A stretch of 64,000 bases of DNA from Bordetella trematum (GCF_900078335.1 NZ_FKBR01000033.1:186195-250194), one strand, 5' to 3'; positions 51,357 through 61,666 are shown, counted from the stretch's first letter. Numbers and translations are program-made. Notes: a model not told the origin generated them from the letters alone.

Positions 51357-52058
51357 TCAGGCGGCGCGCATCGCCTGGTTCACCTGCTGTTCCAGTTCGC
51401 GTTGCAGCGAGGGCTCAAGCTTGAGCTGGCGTGCCAGCTCGTCCAGGTAGGCGCGCTCCATGTAGCTTTCTTCGTCGACCACCAGCACGCTGGCCAGGTA
51501 CATCTCGGCGGCCATCTCCGGCGTGCACGCGGCCCGCGCCACGGCGGCCGGATCGAGCGGCTGGCTCAGTTCGGCCTCCAGCCAGCGGCGGTCGGCGGCG
51601 TCGCCCGACAGGCGGGAGAGTTCCTGTTCGAGCAGGGCGCGCTCCTCGGCGCCGATGTGGCCGTCGGCCTTGGCGGCGCCAATCATGGCCACCAGGACCG
51701 CATTGCAGTGTTTCTCGGCTTCGGGGGCGGGCAGGCGGTCCAGTGTGCGGGGCGCGGCCGGCGCCGGCGTGTTCTGCTGGCGGGCCTGGTTCTCCTGCCA
51801 TTGGCCATAGGCGCGGTAGGCGAGCGCGCCCAGGGCGGCCATGCCGCCGTACATCGCCACCTTGCCGCCCATCTTGCGGGCTTTCTTGCTGCCCAGCAGC
51901 AGGCTCAGCGCGCCCGCACCCAGGGCCCCGCCACCCAGCCCGGCGAGAAAGGAGCCGCCGTTGCCGCTCTTGGCGGTGTTCTGGACCTGTTCGGTGGTCT
52001 GCTGCATCAGGCCGCGGCCGGATTGCAGCAATTGGTCGAGCAGTTGCCGTGCGCTCAT
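51357..52058 (-). CDS. DUF533/YebE-type inner-membrane protein with TerB-like domain
   Basis: A 233-aa protein. A Gly/Ala-rich hydrophobic stretch (about residues 36-85, GGGALGAGALSLLLG and MYGGMAALGALAYRAYGQW) anchors it. The C-terminal part (about 115-230) is a helical TerB-like domain with acidic residues (AAKADGHIGAEERALLEQEL). E. coli YebE is an envelope-stress-induced relative; the biochemical role is unknown. It is convergent with the Bug gene. Confidence 0.82.
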   Translation of the reverse strand: MSARQLLDQLLQSGRGLMQQTTEQVQNTAKSGNGGSFLAGLGGGALGAGALSLLLGSKKARKMGGKVAMYGGMAALGALAYRAYGQWQENQARQQNTPAPAAPRTLDRLPAPEAEKHCNAVLVAMIGAAKADGHIGAEERALLEQELSRLSGDAADRRWLEAELSQPLDPAAVARAACTPEMAAEMYLASVLVVDEESYMERAYLDELARQLKLEPSLQRELEQQVNQAMRAA

Positions 52059-52147
52059 GGAGAACCTCCTGAATTTTTGGGTAAGGTACGACTGCCCCGG
52101 CGCGCGAAAGTTTCAATCTCCTGTCGTGTCTGGGCGGCGCGCAGACG

Positions 52148-52174
52148 AAAAAAAGCCCCTGGCAAGCCAGGGGC
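52148..52174 (-). terminator. Rho-independent terminator of fabI
   Basis: Read leftward, a 9-bp stem (GCCCCTGGC / GCCAGGGGC) with a minimal loop is followed by seven T. It ends 26 bp after the fabI stop. Confidence 0.88.
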
Positions 52175-52199
52175 GGCAGGGACGGGCGTGGCGCCGGTC

Positions 52200-52985
52200 T
52201 TATTCCTGCATGCCGGGGACCACGGTCGAGAAGCCCGCGTCCACGTGCGTGATTTCACCGGTGACGCCGGCGGCCAGATCCGACAGCAGGAAGGCGGCCA
52301 CGTTGCCGACGTCGTCGATGGTGACGTTGCGGCGCAGCGGGGCGGTGGCTTCGACGAACTTCAGAATGCTGGAGAAGTCCTTGATGCCGCTGGCGGCGAG
52401 GGTCTTGATCGGGCCGGCCGAGATGCCGTTGGCGCGGATGCCGCGCGGGCCCAGCGAGGAGGCCAGGTAGCGCACGCTGGCTTCCAGGGCGGCCTTGGCC
52501 ACGCCCATGGTGTTGTAGTTCGGGACCACGCGCTCGGCGCCGAGGTAGGTCAGCGTCAGCAGGCTGGACTGGCGGCCCTCCATCAGGGGCAGTGCAGCCT
52601 TGGCCATGGCCGGGAAACTGTAGGCGGAGATGTCATGCGCGACGCGGAAGGCTTCGCGCGACAGGCCGTCCAGGAAGTCGCCCGCGATGGCTTCGCGCGG
52701 CGCGAAACCGATCGAGTGCACCAGACCGTCCAGACCATCCCAGCGGGTCTTGAGTTCGGCGAAGGTGGCTTCGATCTGGCTGTCTTCGGCGACGTCGCAG
52801 GGCAGCACGATGTCGCTGCCGAATTCGGCCGCGTATTCGGCCACCCGCTCCTTGAAGCGGTCGCCCACGTAGGTGAAGGCCAGTTCAGCGCCTTGCTGGT
52901 GGCAGGCGCGCGCGATGCCGTAGGCGATGGAACGGTTCGAGAGCACCCCGGTCACGAGGATGCGCTTGCCAGCGAGAAAGCCCAT
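52200..52985 (-). CDS. fabI: Enoyl-[acyl-carrier-protein] reductase (NADH)
   Basis: A 261-aa short-chain reductase that does the last step of each fatty-acid elongation cycle. The N-terminal [23 protein letters not shown] is the FabI nucleotide-binding start; the catalytic pair is Tyr and Lys in [19 protein letters not shown] (YxxxxxxK, about 157-164). The C-terminal half keeps [24 protein letters not shown] precedes the start. Its own terminator follows. Confidence 0.96.
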   Translation of the reverse strand: MGFLAGKRILVTGVLSNRSIAYGIARACHQQGAELAFTYVGDRFKERVAEYAAEFGSDIVLPCDVAEDSQIEATFAELKTRWDGLDGLVHSIGFAPREAIAGDFLDGLSREAFRVAHDISAYSFPAMAKAALPLMEGRQSSLLTLTYLGAERVVPNYNTMGVAKAALEASVRYLASSLGPRGIRANGISAGPIKTLAASGIKDFSSILKFVEATAPLRRNVTIDDVGNVAAFLLSDLAAGVTGEITHVDAGFSTVVPGMQE

Positions 52986-53042
52986 TGTGTTTTCCTTTGG
53001 TTGCCTTGCTTGAAGACGGCTATTTTACGGCCAGCGCGACGA

Positions 53043-54422
53043 TCAGCCGCGCGAGCCGGTGCCGGGCACGCGCAATTGCGTGCCGATCTTCAGGTTGTTG
53101 CCTTTGAGGTTGTTCAGGGCGCGCAGCGCATCCACGGTGGTGCCGTAGCGCTTGGCCAGGCTGAACAGCGTGTCGCCGGAGCCCACCTTGTGCGTGCGCA
53201 CGTGGGCGCGGGCCGCAGTGCGCACGGCCGGCTTGGCCGGCGCCAGGGCCGGGCTGTCCAGCGCGCCGATCGGCGTGCTCAGCGAGGCCAGTTGCACCGC
53301 GCTGCCGGCGTCCGGCTTGGCCGGCACCAGCAACGTCTGCCCGAGGGCGCTTTTCTGGCGCGAGGGCACGTCGTTGATTTCGCGCAGGCGGGCCTCGGTG
53401 ACGCCGAAGCGCTTGGCAATGGCGGCGTAACTCTCGCCCCGGCGGGAAGCGTAGGTTCCCCAGGTGCTCAGGTCGCCCTTGTGATTCTGCAGATTGGCCT
53501 GGAAGGCTGCGGCGCGGTCGGCAGGCAGCAGCAGCGTGGGGGCATGTTCGCCACGGATCAGGGGGCGGTTGAACGATGGGTTCAGCGCCTTGAACTCCTC
53601 CACCGACATTTCGGCGAAGCGGGCAGCCAGCTCGACGTCGATGTCGGCATTTTTCTGCACCGCCACGAAGTAGGGCGTGTTCTCCACTTTGGGCAGGGCC
53701 ACGGCATACTTGCCCGGATCGGCGATGATGTTCTTGATGGCCTGCAGCTTGGGCACGTAATTGCGTGTTTCGTCGGGCATGCTCAGCGACAGATAGTCGG
53801 TCGGCAGGCCGGCGGCATCGTTCTTGGCCATGGCCCGCTGCACCGACCCCTCGCCCCAGTTGTAAGAGGCCAGGGCCAGGTACCAGTCACCCTGCATTTC
53901 GAACAGCTTTTCGAGGTAGTCCAGGGCGGCGTAAGTGGAGGCGATGGGGTCGCGTCGCTCGTCTCGCCACCAGTCCTGCTTGAGCTTGAAATAGGTCCCG
54001 GTCGAGGGGATGAATTGCCACAGGCCCGAGGCCTGCGAGCGCGACAGTGCAGTCGGGTTGTAGGCGCTTTCGACAAACGGCAACAGCGCCAGTTCGGTGG
54101 GCAGGCCGCGGCGGTTGACCTCGTCGACGATGAAATACAGATACTTGCCAGCACGCTCGGCCATGCGCTGCACCGATTCCGGGTGGGCCGCGTAATAATC
54201 GGTCCACTGCTGCGACAGGTCGGTGTTCAGGTTGGGGATCGCGAAGCCGCGGCGGATGCGGTCCCAGGCATCGCGCGGGGGGCTGGTCAGGTCCACCGTG
54301 CGAGAGGTGTCCTTGGCCACGTAGCGGCTGGATGAGCCTTCGGCCCCCTGCTTCAGTCCGCTGCTGGCGCAGCCGGCCAGAACGACAAGAAAAACGGGTA
54401 GCAGGAGTCGTAGAAAGCTCAT
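53043..54422 (-). CDS. mltD: Membrane-bound lytic murein transglycosylase D
   Basis: A 459-aa lipoprotein with the lipobox VVLAGC (Cys18). The SLT domain covers about 100-240: the catalytic glutamate is in ALLPFVESAYNPTALS, followed by ASGLWQFIPSTGTYF and LALASYNWGEGSV. Two LysM repeats follow (YASRRGESYAAIAKRFGV near 325 and HKVGSGDTLFSLAKRYGT near 410), which bind peptidoglycan. It cleaves murein glycan strands. It is followed by fabI and preceded, 7 bp upstream, by gloB, matching the usual gloB-mltD pairing. Confidence 0.95.
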   Translation of the reverse strand: MSFLRLLLPVFLVVLAGCASSGLKQGAEGSSSRYVAKDTSRTVDLTSPPRDAWDRIRRGFAIPNLNTDLSQQWTDYYAAHPESVQRMAERAGKYLYFIVDEVNRRGLPTELALLPFVESAYNPTALSRSQASGLWQFIPSTGTYFKLKQDWWRDERRDPIASTYAALDYLEKLFEMQGDWYLALASYNWGEGSVQRAMAKNDAAGLPTDYLSLSMPDETRNYVPKLQAIKNIIADPGKYAVALPKVENTPYFVAVQKNADIDVELAARFAEMSVEEFKALNPSFNRPLIRGEHAPTLLLPADRAAAFQANLQNHKGDLSTWGTYASRRGESYAAIAKRFGVTEARLREINDVPSRQKSALGQTLLVPAKPDAGSAVQLASLSTPIGALDSPALAPAKPAVRTAARAHVRTHKVGSGDTLFSLAKRYGTTVDALRALNNLKGNNLKIGTQLRVPGTGSRG

Positions 54423-54429
54423 GGGCGTG

Positions 54430-55242
54430 TCACTTGAAATTGTTTTTCCAATCGCGCAGGGCTGCGAATACCGCTACCGGACCGGCCAGACTGTGCCCGG
54501 CCCATGCCTCGGCTGCCTGGATCACGGCGGGCTGCGACGTCCGAAGAAACGGATTGGTCTGCCGCTCCCTGTCGATCGTGGACGGCAGGGTGGGGCGGTT
54601 ACAGGCGCGCAGTTGGGACGCCTGTTGCTGCCATTGACGCAGGGCGGAATTGGCCGATTCTACCGCCATCGCCCAGCGAAGGTTCGCAAGAGTGTACTCG
54701 TGGGCGCAAAAAACCTCTGTATCTTCCGGTAAAGCCGCCAGTTTGGCCAGCGAAGCCGTCATCTGTTCGGGTGTACCCTCGAACAGGCGGCCGCAGCCCG
54801 CGGCAAACAGCGTGTCCCCGCAAAACAGCAGCGGCCCGCCGCCGGCATTCCCGGCATAGGCGATGTGGCCGGCGGTATGGCCGGGCACATCCAGGGTCGT
54901 CAGGGACAGACCCACTTCGGGGATCTCGACCCGGTCTCCCTCGCTCAGGCGGACATCGCAGTGCGGCAGGCTCTCCCGGGCCGGGCCATAGACCGGCACG
55001 GTCGCGTGATCGAGCAGTTCGAGCACGCCGCCGACATGGTCGCCATGGTGGTGGGTGAGTAGAATGGCGCGCAGCCCGAGCCGGTTCGCGGCCAGGAATT
55101 CCAGTACGGGCTGGGCCTGTCCGGGGTCGACCACGACGGCCTGGCCGTCGCGCACGATTGCCCAAATATAGTTGTCGCTGAAGGCCGCGATGGGAATGAC
55201 CTGGCTGGCCTTGTCCTGGAGTTCGGGATGAGCTGGCATCAT
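54430..55242 (-). CDS. gloB: Hydroxyacylglutathione hydrolase (glyoxalase II)
   Basis: A 270-aa metallo-beta-lactamase-fold enzyme that hydrolyses S-lactoylglutathione. The metal ligands are THHHGDH (about 64-70), VPGHTAGH, and CGDTLF; the C-terminal HAGH domain has [13 protein letters not shown] and NPFLR. ATG 55242 or 55239 fits the family start. Its 5' end lies 14 bp from the divergent methyltransferase start, so the two promoters overlap each other's coding ends. The order gloB / methyltransferase / rnhA / dnaQ parallels E. coli. Confidence 0.95.
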   Translation of the reverse strand: MMPAHPELQDKASQVIPIAAFSDNYIWAIVRDGQAVVVDPGQAQPVLEFLAANRLGLRAILLTHHHGDHVGGVLELLDHATVPVYGPARESLPHCDVRLSEGDRVEIPEVGLSLTTLDVPGHTAGHIAYAGNAGGGPLLFCGDTLFAAGCGRLFEGTPEQMTASLAKLAALPEDTEVFCAHEYTLANLRWAMAVESANSALRQWQQQASQLRACNRPTLPSTIDRERQTNPFLRTSQPAVIQAAEAWAGHSLAGPVAVFAALRDWKNNFK

Positions 55243-55256
55243 GAGAGGAAGGCGAA

Positions 55257-56009
55257 GTGGCGGAAATGACATCGCCGATTGTAGATCTGGCCGACTGGTT
55301 CGAGACTCCCCCGGGAAAATACGTCCTGGACTGGGAGCGCGCCCGCTTCGACGAAGAGGTGGCCGACGTGTTCGGCTACTACGCCTGGCAACTGGGGCTG
55401 GACGAGCCGGATTTCCTGCGCAGCAATCGCATGCCCTTCAAGGCTTGGGCGGGGGGCGAGATCCTGAACGCCGAGGCGCCGTGGCCGGCCCGGGTGCTGG
55501 CCCAGCCCGAGTCCCTGCCGTTCGAGTCCGGCAGCGTCGACCTGCTGGTGTTGCCGCATCTGCTGGAATGCGCCCAGGCGCCGCACCGCGTGCTGCGCGA
55601 GGCCGAGCGCGTGCTGATGCCGGAAGGGCGGCTGGTGATCTCGGGCTTCAACCCCTGGAGCCTCTGGGGGGCGCGCAATGCCCTGCCGGGCATGGAGGCC
55701 TGGCTGCCGGTGTCGGTGAAATCGCAGGTCTCGCTGCACAGGCTGCGCGACTGGCTGCAGTTGCTGTCCTTCGATGTCGACCGGGGCCGCTATGGCTGCT
55801 TCGTGCCGGCCTGCCGCAGCGAGCAATGGCTGCGGCGCTGGCGTTTCATGGAAGGCGTGGGCGAGCGCTGGTGGCGCATGGGCGGCGCGGTCTATGTAGT
55901 CTCGGCCGTCAAGCGGGTGACCAGCATGCGCATCATCGGGCCGTCCTGGAAGAAAAAACGCAAGGCGCCCAAGCGGGCCGCCGTCGTGGTCAACCGCCAG
56001 ACCGACTGA
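55257..56009 (+). CDS. SAM-dependent methyltransferase (YafS-like)
   Basis: A 250-aa class I methyltransferase-like protein. The canonical post-motif region [52 protein letters not shown] (about 85-137) is clear; the N-terminal SAM-binding glycine motif is degenerate. It starts with GTG 55257, with AGGAAGG upstream; ATG 55266 is the alternative. The place between gloB and rnhA is that of E. coli yafS. The substrate is unknown. Confidence 0.85.
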   Translation: MAEMTSPIVDLADWFETPPGKYVLDWERARFDEEVADVFGYYAWQLGLDEPDFLRSNRMPFKAWAGGEILNAEAPWPARVLAQPESLPFESGSVDLLVLPHLLECAQAPHRVLREAERVLMPEGRLVISGFNPWSLWGARNALPGMEAWLPVSVKSQVSLHRLRDWLQLLSFDVDRGRYGCFVPACRSEQWLRRWRFMEGVGERWWRMGGAVYVVSAVKRVTSMRIIGPSWKKKRKAPKRAAVVVNRQTD

Positions 56010-56101
56010 TCCCGGCCCGACCGCCTGCGGGGGCGGTGTCATGCAGGCCGGGAGTTTTTCCAGTATCTTGGGCGGCTTTCCCAGAATTACCGGATACTCC
56101 C

Positions 56102-56563
56102 ATGTCTACTGCTGCTGCCCCTGCCGATGTCGTTGAAATGTGGACGGATGGGGCGTGCAAGGGCAACCCGGGCCCGGGCGGCTGGGGGGTGCTCATGACC
56201 TTCGGCGAGCATCGCAAGACCTTCTGCGGCGGAGAACCGCAAACCACCAACAACCGCATGGAGATCCTCGCCGTCATCGAGGGTCTGCGCGCGCTGAAGC
56301 GGCGCTGTACGGTCATCATCCATACCGACTCCCAGTACGTCATGAAGGGCATGACCGAATGGCTGCCCAACTGGAAGCGCCGGGGATGGCTCACCGCCGA
56401 CAAAAAACCGGTCAAGAACGCCGAGCTCTGGCAGGAACTGGATGCCCAGGTGGCGCGGCACCAGGTCAGCTGGCGCTGGGTGCGCGGCCATAACGGCGAC
56501 CCGGGCAATGAAATGGCTGACCAGCTCGCCAACGAGGGCGTGGCCAGCGTCATGCGGCGCTGA
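56102..56563 (+). CDS. rnhA: Ribonuclease HI
   Basis: A 153-aa enzyme that degrades the RNA of RNA-DNA hybrids. All catalytic residues are visible: Asp in [15 protein letters not shown], Glu in [13 protein letters not shown], Asp in HTDSQYV, His in RGHNG and Asp in [11 protein letters not shown]. The basic handle [20 protein letters not shown] is present. The length is normal. It follows the methyltransferase in the same direction. Confidence 0.97.
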   Translation: MSTAAAPADVVEMWTDGACKGNPGPGGWGVLMTFGEHRKTFCGGEPQTTNNRMEILAVIEGLRALKRRCTVIIHTDSQYVMKGMTEWLPNWKRRGWLTADKKPVKNAELWQELDAQVARHQVSWRWVRGHNGDPGNEMADQLANEGVASVMRR

Positions 56564-56681
56564 GGCGAGGCGGGAAAGCCCTAGGTGCTCACCCGCATTG
56601 CTGCCGGGAGGTAAGACCTGATGCTACAGTCGCTAGCTTCCGTTCCTTTGTGCGCGCCAGGCGGCGCCATCCTGTTTCCGC

Positions 56682-57764
56682 ATGAAAAAAGCCGCATTGC
56701 TCGCCGCGCTTGTCGCCGGTCTGGCCGTCGGGGCCGCTGGCGCCTGGTTTGTGCCCCGCTGGATGGCCGCAACGCCTGAGGTCACGCCAAAGGTCGACGC
56801 CGCCCCGGTGGCCGCGCCGGTGCGCGTGGAAGTCGCCCCGGTGGTGCAATTGCCCTGGCCGCGCGGCATTTCTGCGGTCGGCAGTCTGCGCTCTGACGAG
56901 GCGGTGATGCTGCGCCCGGAAGTGGCCGGTCGCATTCAGCAGATCGATTTCAAGGAAGGTCAGGCGGTCGAGAAGGGCCAGGTGCTGGTGCAGCTGGACG
57001 CCTCCATCCCGCGGGCCGAGTGGCAGCAGGCGCGCGCCAATCTGGCGCTGGCCGAGACCCAGCACCGCCGTGCCGTGGATCTGCACGGGCGCGGCTTCGT
57101 CAGCCAGCAGGCGCGTGACGAGGCGGTCAGCAGCCTGAAAGTGCAGCAGGCCGCGGCCGCACTGGCTCAGGCCAAGCTCGAAAAAATGACCATCCGCGCG
57201 CCCTTCGCCGGTATCGTGGGCCTGCGCAACGTGTCGGTGGGTGACTACGTCAGCCAGGGGCAGGATCTTGCGCCGCTGGAGGCGGTCAACCCGCTGAAGG
57301 TGGATTTCCGCGTGCCTGAGATGTATCTGGGCAAGCTGCGGGTGGGGCAGTCGCTGGCCGTGCGCATGGATGCCCTGCCGGGGCAGGAGCGCGTCGGCAC
57401 TGTGTATGCGGTCAGCCCGCTGGTCGACGCCGGCGGGCGGTCCATCCTGCTGCGCGCCACCGTGCCCAACGACGATGATGTGTTGCGCCCCGGAATGTTT
57501 GCGCGCGTGCAGCTGCAGTTCGGCGCGGAGCCGGCGCTGGCGGTGCCCGAGGCGGCGCTCGCCCCGTCGGGCCAGAAACAGTATGTCTTCCGGGTGGCCG
57601 ACGGCCGGGCCGAACGGGTCGAGGTGGTGTTGGGCGAGCGGCGCGAAGGCCGTGCCGAAGTGCTCAGCGGCCTGGGCGAGGGCGATGTGGTCGTGATTGC
57701 CGGCCTGCAGCGCCTGACCGATGGCGCGCCGGTGCGCGTGCTCAATCCGGACGCGGCGCGTTGA
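56682..57764 (+). CDS. RND efflux periplasmic adaptor (membrane fusion protein)
   Basis: A 360-aa protein with an N-terminal membrane anchor or signal (MKKAALLAALVAGLAVGAAGAWF). The order is lipoyl-like half (LRPEVAGRIQQIDFKEGQAVEKGQVLVQLD, about 83-112), a short alpha-hairpin (about 115-160), the second lipoyl half (MTIRAPFAGIVGLRNVSVGDYVSQG) and beta-barrel/MP domains. It links the RND pump to an outer-membrane channel. The pump gene starts 13 bp downstream. No outer-membrane factor is encoded here. Confidence 0.93.
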   Translation: MKKAALLAALVAGLAVGAAGAWFVPRWMAATPEVTPKVDAAPVAAPVRVEVAPVVQLPWPRGISAVGSLRSDEAVMLRPEVAGRIQQIDFKEGQAVEKGQVLVQLDASIPRAEWQQARANLALAETQHRRAVDLHGRGFVSQQARDEAVSSLKVQQAAAALAQAKLEKMTIRAPFAGIVGLRNVSVGDYVSQGQDLAPLEAVNPLKVDFRVPEMYLGKLRVGQSLAVRMDALPGQERVGTVYAVSPLVDAGGRSILLRATVPNDDDVLRPGMFARVQLQFGAEPALAVPEAALAPSGQKQYVFRVADGRAERVEVVLGERREGRAEVLSGLGEGDVVVIAGLQRLTDGAPVRVLNPDAAR

Positions 57765-57777
57765 TCCGGAGCCGGCC

Positions 57778-60700
57778 ATGGTCATCTCGGAAATCTGCAT
57801 ACGCCGCCCTGTGTTCGCCACGGTGCTGTCGCTGGTCATTCTGCTGATCGGCATCATTTCGTATTCCCGCCTGACCGTGCGCGAATATCCCAAGATCGAC
57901 GAGCCCATCGTCTCGGTGGACACCACCTACAAGGGGGCCTCGCCCGAGGTGGTCGAGTCGCAGGTGACCAAGCCGCTGGAAGACCAGCTGGCCGGTATCG
58001 AAGGGGTGGACGTGATGACCTCGCGCAGCCGCTCCGAACGCAGCCTGATCAATATCCGTTTCAATCTCACGCGCGACCCTGACGCCGCTGCCGCCGAAGT
58101 GCGCGACAAGGTTTCGCGCGCGCGCCGCTTCCTGCCCGACGAGATCGACGAGCCCATCATCGGCAAGGTCGAGGCCGACTCCCAGCCCATCATCTACATT
58201 GCCGTAGAGTCAGGGCCGTACTCGGCCATCCAGACCTCGGACATCATCAACCGCTACGTCAAGACGCGCTTGTCGGTGCTGCCGGGCGCGGCCGAGGTGC
58301 GCGTCTTTGGCGATCGCCAGCCTTCCATGCGCATCTATGTCGATCGCGACAAGCTGGCGGGCTACAACCTGACCGTGCAGGATGTGGAGGCGGCGCTGCG
58401 CAGCCAGAACGTGGAAATTCCGGCGGGTCGGATCGAATCCCGCGCGCGCGAATTCTCGGTGGTGTCCTCGACCGACCTGCAAACGCCGAGGCAGTTCGAG
58501 AACATCATCATCGCCAACGTCAAGGGCTATCCTCTGCGCTTGCGCGACGTGGCCGACGTTCGCATCGATGCCGCCAATGACCGCATCCTGTCGCGTTTCA
58601 ACGGCAAGCAAGCCATCAATATCGGGGTCACGCGCCAGTCCACCGCCAACCCGCTGGAGCTCTCGGCCGCCGCGCGCGCGGAGGTCGAGCGCCTGAACCT
58701 CAGCCTGCCCGAGGGCATGAAGCTCAACATTTCGTATGACACCTCGGTGTTCATCGAACGTTCGATCGAGTCGGTCTACAAGACGATCGCCGAGGCCATC
58801 GTGCTGGTGGTGCTGGTGATCTTCTTCTTTCTGCGCAACCTGCGCGCCAGCCTGGTGCCCATCGTCACCATCCCCGTGTCCCTGATCGGCGCCTGCGCCA
58901 TCATGTACATGTTCGGGTTCTCCATCAACACCCTGACCCTGCTGGCGATGGTGCTGGCTATCGGCCTGGTGGTCGACGACGCCATCGTGGTGCTGGAGAA
59001 CATCTTCCGCCACATCGAGGATGGCATGCCGCGGCTGCAGGCGGCCATCCAGGGCTCGCGCGAGATCGGATTCGCCGTGGTCGCCATGACGCTCACGCTG
59101 GTGACCGTCTATGCGCCGCTGGTGTTCGCCACGGGCCGCACCGGGCGGCTGTTCATCGAGTTTGCCCTGACCCTGGCGGCCGCCGTGCTGGTTTCGGGTT
59201 TTGTGGCGCTGACGCTGACGCCCATGATGTGCGCCCTGCTGTTGCGCCATCAAACCAGTCACAATCGTTGCTACAACTTCATCGAGCGCGGGCTGGAACG
59301 CTTGGGGCGGGGCTATCGCACGGCGCTGGGCTGGTCGCTGTCGCATCGCGCGACGGTGGTGGGCCTGGGGCTGGTCGTGGCGGCCGGCAGCGTGGGGCTG
59401 TTCAGCGTGGTCAAGAGCGAACTGGCCCCGATCGAGGACCGGGGCGTGATCTTCGGCATTGTCAACGCGCCCGAAGGCGCCACCCTGAGTTACACCCTGG
59501 ACAGCATGCTGGCCATCGAAGCGCTGTACGGGGGGATCGACGAGGCAAGCGTGGCGCAAAGCACCGTGGGCTTCCCCACGGTCACGGACGGCACGGCCAT
59601 CCTGAGGCTGAAACCCTGGGAGGAGCGCAGCCGCCGCCAGCAGGAGATCGCCCGCGAGCTGCAACCGAAGTTCGCGGCCCTGCCGGGTGTGAAAGCCTTC
59701 CCGACCAACCCGCCGTCGCTGGGGCAGTCGGCACGCTCCAAGCCGATCGAATTCGTGATCATGAGCCAGGCCTCCTATCCCGAGCTCTCCAAGCTGGTGA
59801 CGGTGTTCCTCGATGCCTTGCGTGATTATCCCGGTCTGCAGAACCTGGACACCGACCTGCGGCTCAACACGCCCGAGCTGCGCGTGCAGGTCGATCGCGA
59901 CAAGATGGCCGACGTGGGAGCCAACGTGGATGTGGTGGGGCGCACGCTTGAGTCGATGCTGGGCGGGCGCCAGGTCACGCGCTACAAGGACGAAGGCGAG
60001 CAATATGACGTGATCGTGCAGGTCACCCCGCGCGATCGGGCCACGCCTACCGACATTTCCGATATCTACGTCCGGGCGCGGGACGGCAGCATGGTGCAGC
60101 TGGATAACCTGCTGTCGGTCCATGAAAGCGTATCGCCGCAATCGCTCAACCACTTCAACCGCCTGCGGGCCGTCAAGGTGGACGCGTCGGTGGCGCCGGG
60201 CTATGCCCTGGGCGAGGTTCTCGATCACATGCACAAGGTGGCGCGCGAAGTGCTGCCCCAGACCGTGGTGATCGACCTGGACGGGCAGTCGCGCGAGTTC
60301 CGCGATTCGTCGGGCAGCATCTATCTGGTGTTCGCCATGGCGCTGGCCTTCATCTATCTGGTGCTGGCGGCGCAATTCGAGAGCTGGCGCAGTCCCTTCA
60401 TCATCATGCTGTCGGTGCCCTTGTCCATGACCGGGGCGCTGCTGGCGCTGTGGCTGAGCGGCGGAACCTTGTCCATCTACAGCCAGATCGGCCTGATCAC
60501 CCTGGTGGGCCTGATCACCAAGCATGGCATCCTGATCGTCGAGTTCTCTAATCAACTGCGCGAGCAGGGCAAGCCCATGGTCGAGGCGGTGATCGAGGCC
60601 AGCGTGCTGCGCCTGCGCCCGATTCTCATGACCACCGGCGCCATGGTGCTGGGCACCGTGCCGCTGGCCCTGGCAGGCGGCGCCGGCGCCGAGTCGCGCC

Positions 60701-60846
60701 AGCAGATCGGCTGGGTGCTGGTAGGCGGGCTTAGCCTGGGTACACTATTGACCTTGTTCGTGGTGCCGGTCGCCTATACCCTTATTGCGCCGTCCATCCG
60801 GCACGCCGCCGGGGTCGCCGCCGAACCGGCCTCAGCCACCAAGTAG
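57778..60846 (+). CDS. RND multidrug efflux pump, HAE-1 family
   Basis: A 1022-aa inner-membrane pump. The N terminus MVISEICIRRPVFATVLSLVI and the twelve-helix, two-porter-domain layout are typical of AcrB/MexB relatives. The proton-relay aspartates are in GLVVDDAIVVLENI (TM4). The second half repeats the fold (LVGLITKHGILIVEFSNQLREQG). It exports drugs or metabolites with protons. The pair sits between rnhA and dnaQ, which are adjacent in many proteobacteria. Confidence 0.95.
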   Translation: MVISEICIRRPVFATVLSLVILLIGIISYSRLTVREYPKIDEPIVSVDTTYKGASPEVVESQVTKPLEDQLAGIEGVDVMTSRSRSERSLINIRFNLTRDPDAAAAEVRDKVSRARRFLPDEIDEPIIGKVEADSQPIIYIAVESGPYSAIQTSDIINRYVKTRLSVLPGAAEVRVFGDRQPSMRIYVDRDKLAGYNLTVQDVEAALRSQNVEIPAGRIESRAREFSVVSSTDLQTPRQFENIIIANVKGYPLRLRDVADVRIDAANDRILSRFNGKQAINIGVTRQSTANPLELSAAARAEVERLNLSLPEGMKLNISYDTSVFIERSIESVYKTIAEAIVLVVLVIFFFLRNLRASLVPIVTIPVSLIGACAIMYMFGFSINTLTLLAMVLAIGLVVDDAIVVLENIFRHIEDGMPRLQAAIQGSREIGFAVVAMTLTLVTVYAPLVFATGRTGRLFIEFALTLAAAVLVSGFVALTLTPMMCALLLRHQTSHNRCYNFIERGLERLGRGYRTALGWSLSHRATVVGLGLVVAAGSVGLFSVVKSELAPIEDRGVIFGIVNAPEGATLSYTLDSMLAIEALYGGIDEASVAQSTVGFPTVTDGTAILRLKPWEERSRRQQEIARELQPKFAALPGVKAFPTNPPSLGQSARSKPIEFVIMSQASYPELSKLVTVFLDALRDYPGLQNLDTDLRLNTPELRVQVDRDKMADVGANVDVVGRTLESMLGGRQVTRYKDEGEQYDVIVQVTPRDRATPTDISDIYVRARDGSMVQLDNLLSVHESVSPQSLNHFNRLRAVKVDASVAPGYALGEVLDHMHKVAREVLPQTVVIDLDGQSREFRDSSGSIYLVFAMALAFIYLVLAAQFESWRSPFIIMLSVPLSMTGALLALWLSGGTLSIYSQIGLITLVGLITKHGILIVEFSNQLREQGKPMVEAVIEASVLRLRPILMTTGAMVLGTVPLALAGGAGAESRQQIGWVLVGGLSLGTLLTLFVVPVAYTLIAPSIRHAAGVAAEPASATK

Positions 60847-60867
60847 CTACTGTTATTCCTGCCTGCC

Positions 60868-61593
60868 ATGCGTCAGATCATCTTCGATACCGAAACCACC
60901 GGACTGGACCCTGCCCAGGGTCACCGCATCGTCGAAATCGGCTGTGTCGAAGTCGTCAACCGGGCCGTCACCGGCCGTAACCTGCATATCTACCTCAATC
61001 CGGATCGCGACAGCGATCCCGAGGCGCTTGCCGTGCACGGCCTGACCACCGACTTTCTGTCGGACAAGCCGCGCTTTGGCGAGGTGGCTGCGGAGTTCCT
61101 GCGCTTTATCGAAGGCGCCGAACTGATCGCCCACAACGCCAACTTCGACGTCAAGTTCTTCAACGCCGAGTTGCAGAACACCGGGCACAAGACGCTGGAC
61201 AACTACTGCGGCAGCATCACGGACTCGCTGGCGCATGCGCGCACGCTGTTCCCGGGCAAGCGCAACTCGCTCGATGCCTTGTGCGATCGCTTCGGCATTT
61301 CCAACGCCCACCGCACCCTGCACGGCGCCTTGCTCGACTCGCAACTGCTGGCCGAGGTCTGGCTGGCCATGACGCGCGGCCAGGATGCCCTGCTGATCGA
61401 CGTCGATGATGGCGCCGGCAGCGGCGGCGCGCAAATTGAGCTGGGGCAGTTCGATGCTTCCGTGCTGCAGGTGGTCGCCGCCGAGGGCGAAGACCTGGCT
61501 GAGCATCTCGCCTACCTGGAAGTGCTCGACAAATCTGCGGACGGAAGCTGCCTCTGGCGTACCTTTGAGCCTGCTGGCCAGACCCCATCCTGA
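60868..61593 (+). CDS. dnaQ: DNA polymerase III epsilon subunit (proofreading exonuclease)
   Basis: A 241-aa DEDDh 3'-5' exonuclease. Exo I is FDTETTGLDP (D6, E8), Exo II is LIAHNANFDVKFFNAEL and Exo III is RTLHGALLDSQLLAEVW. The C-terminal tail that binds the polymerase alpha subunit is present. It follows the RND pump by 21 bp. Confidence 0.96.
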   Translation: MRQIIFDTETTGLDPAQGHRIVEIGCVEVVNRAVTGRNLHIYLNPDRDSDPEALAVHGLTTDFLSDKPRFGEVAAEFLRFIEGAELIAHNANFDVKFFNAELQNTGHKTLDNYCGSITDSLAHARTLFPGKRNSLDALCDRFGISNAHRTLHGALLDSQLLAEVWLAMTRGQDALLIDVDDGAGSGGAQIELGQFDASVLQVVAAEGEDLAEHLAYLEVLDKSADGSCLWRTFEPAGQTPS

Positions 61594-61623
61594 GTCGCAA
61601 TCTTCAGATTTTTTCCAGAACGC

Positions 61624-61653
61624 TTGCATAGTTAAAAAAATACATGCTAGAAT
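61624..61653 (+). promoter_or_regulatory. tRNA promoter
   Basis: TTGCAT (61624-61629), an 18-bp spacer and TAGAAT (61648-61653), ending 13 bp before the tRNA. The AT-rich spacer and tight spacing to the gene fit a strong stable-RNA promoter. Confidence 0.65.
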
Positions 61654-61666
61654 CTTTCTTCTCTTG

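Noticed and set aside
58210-60555. 781-codon minus-strand frame inside the RND pump
   Set aside because: It is a mirror of the pump codons, with no family similarity and no ribosome-binding site.
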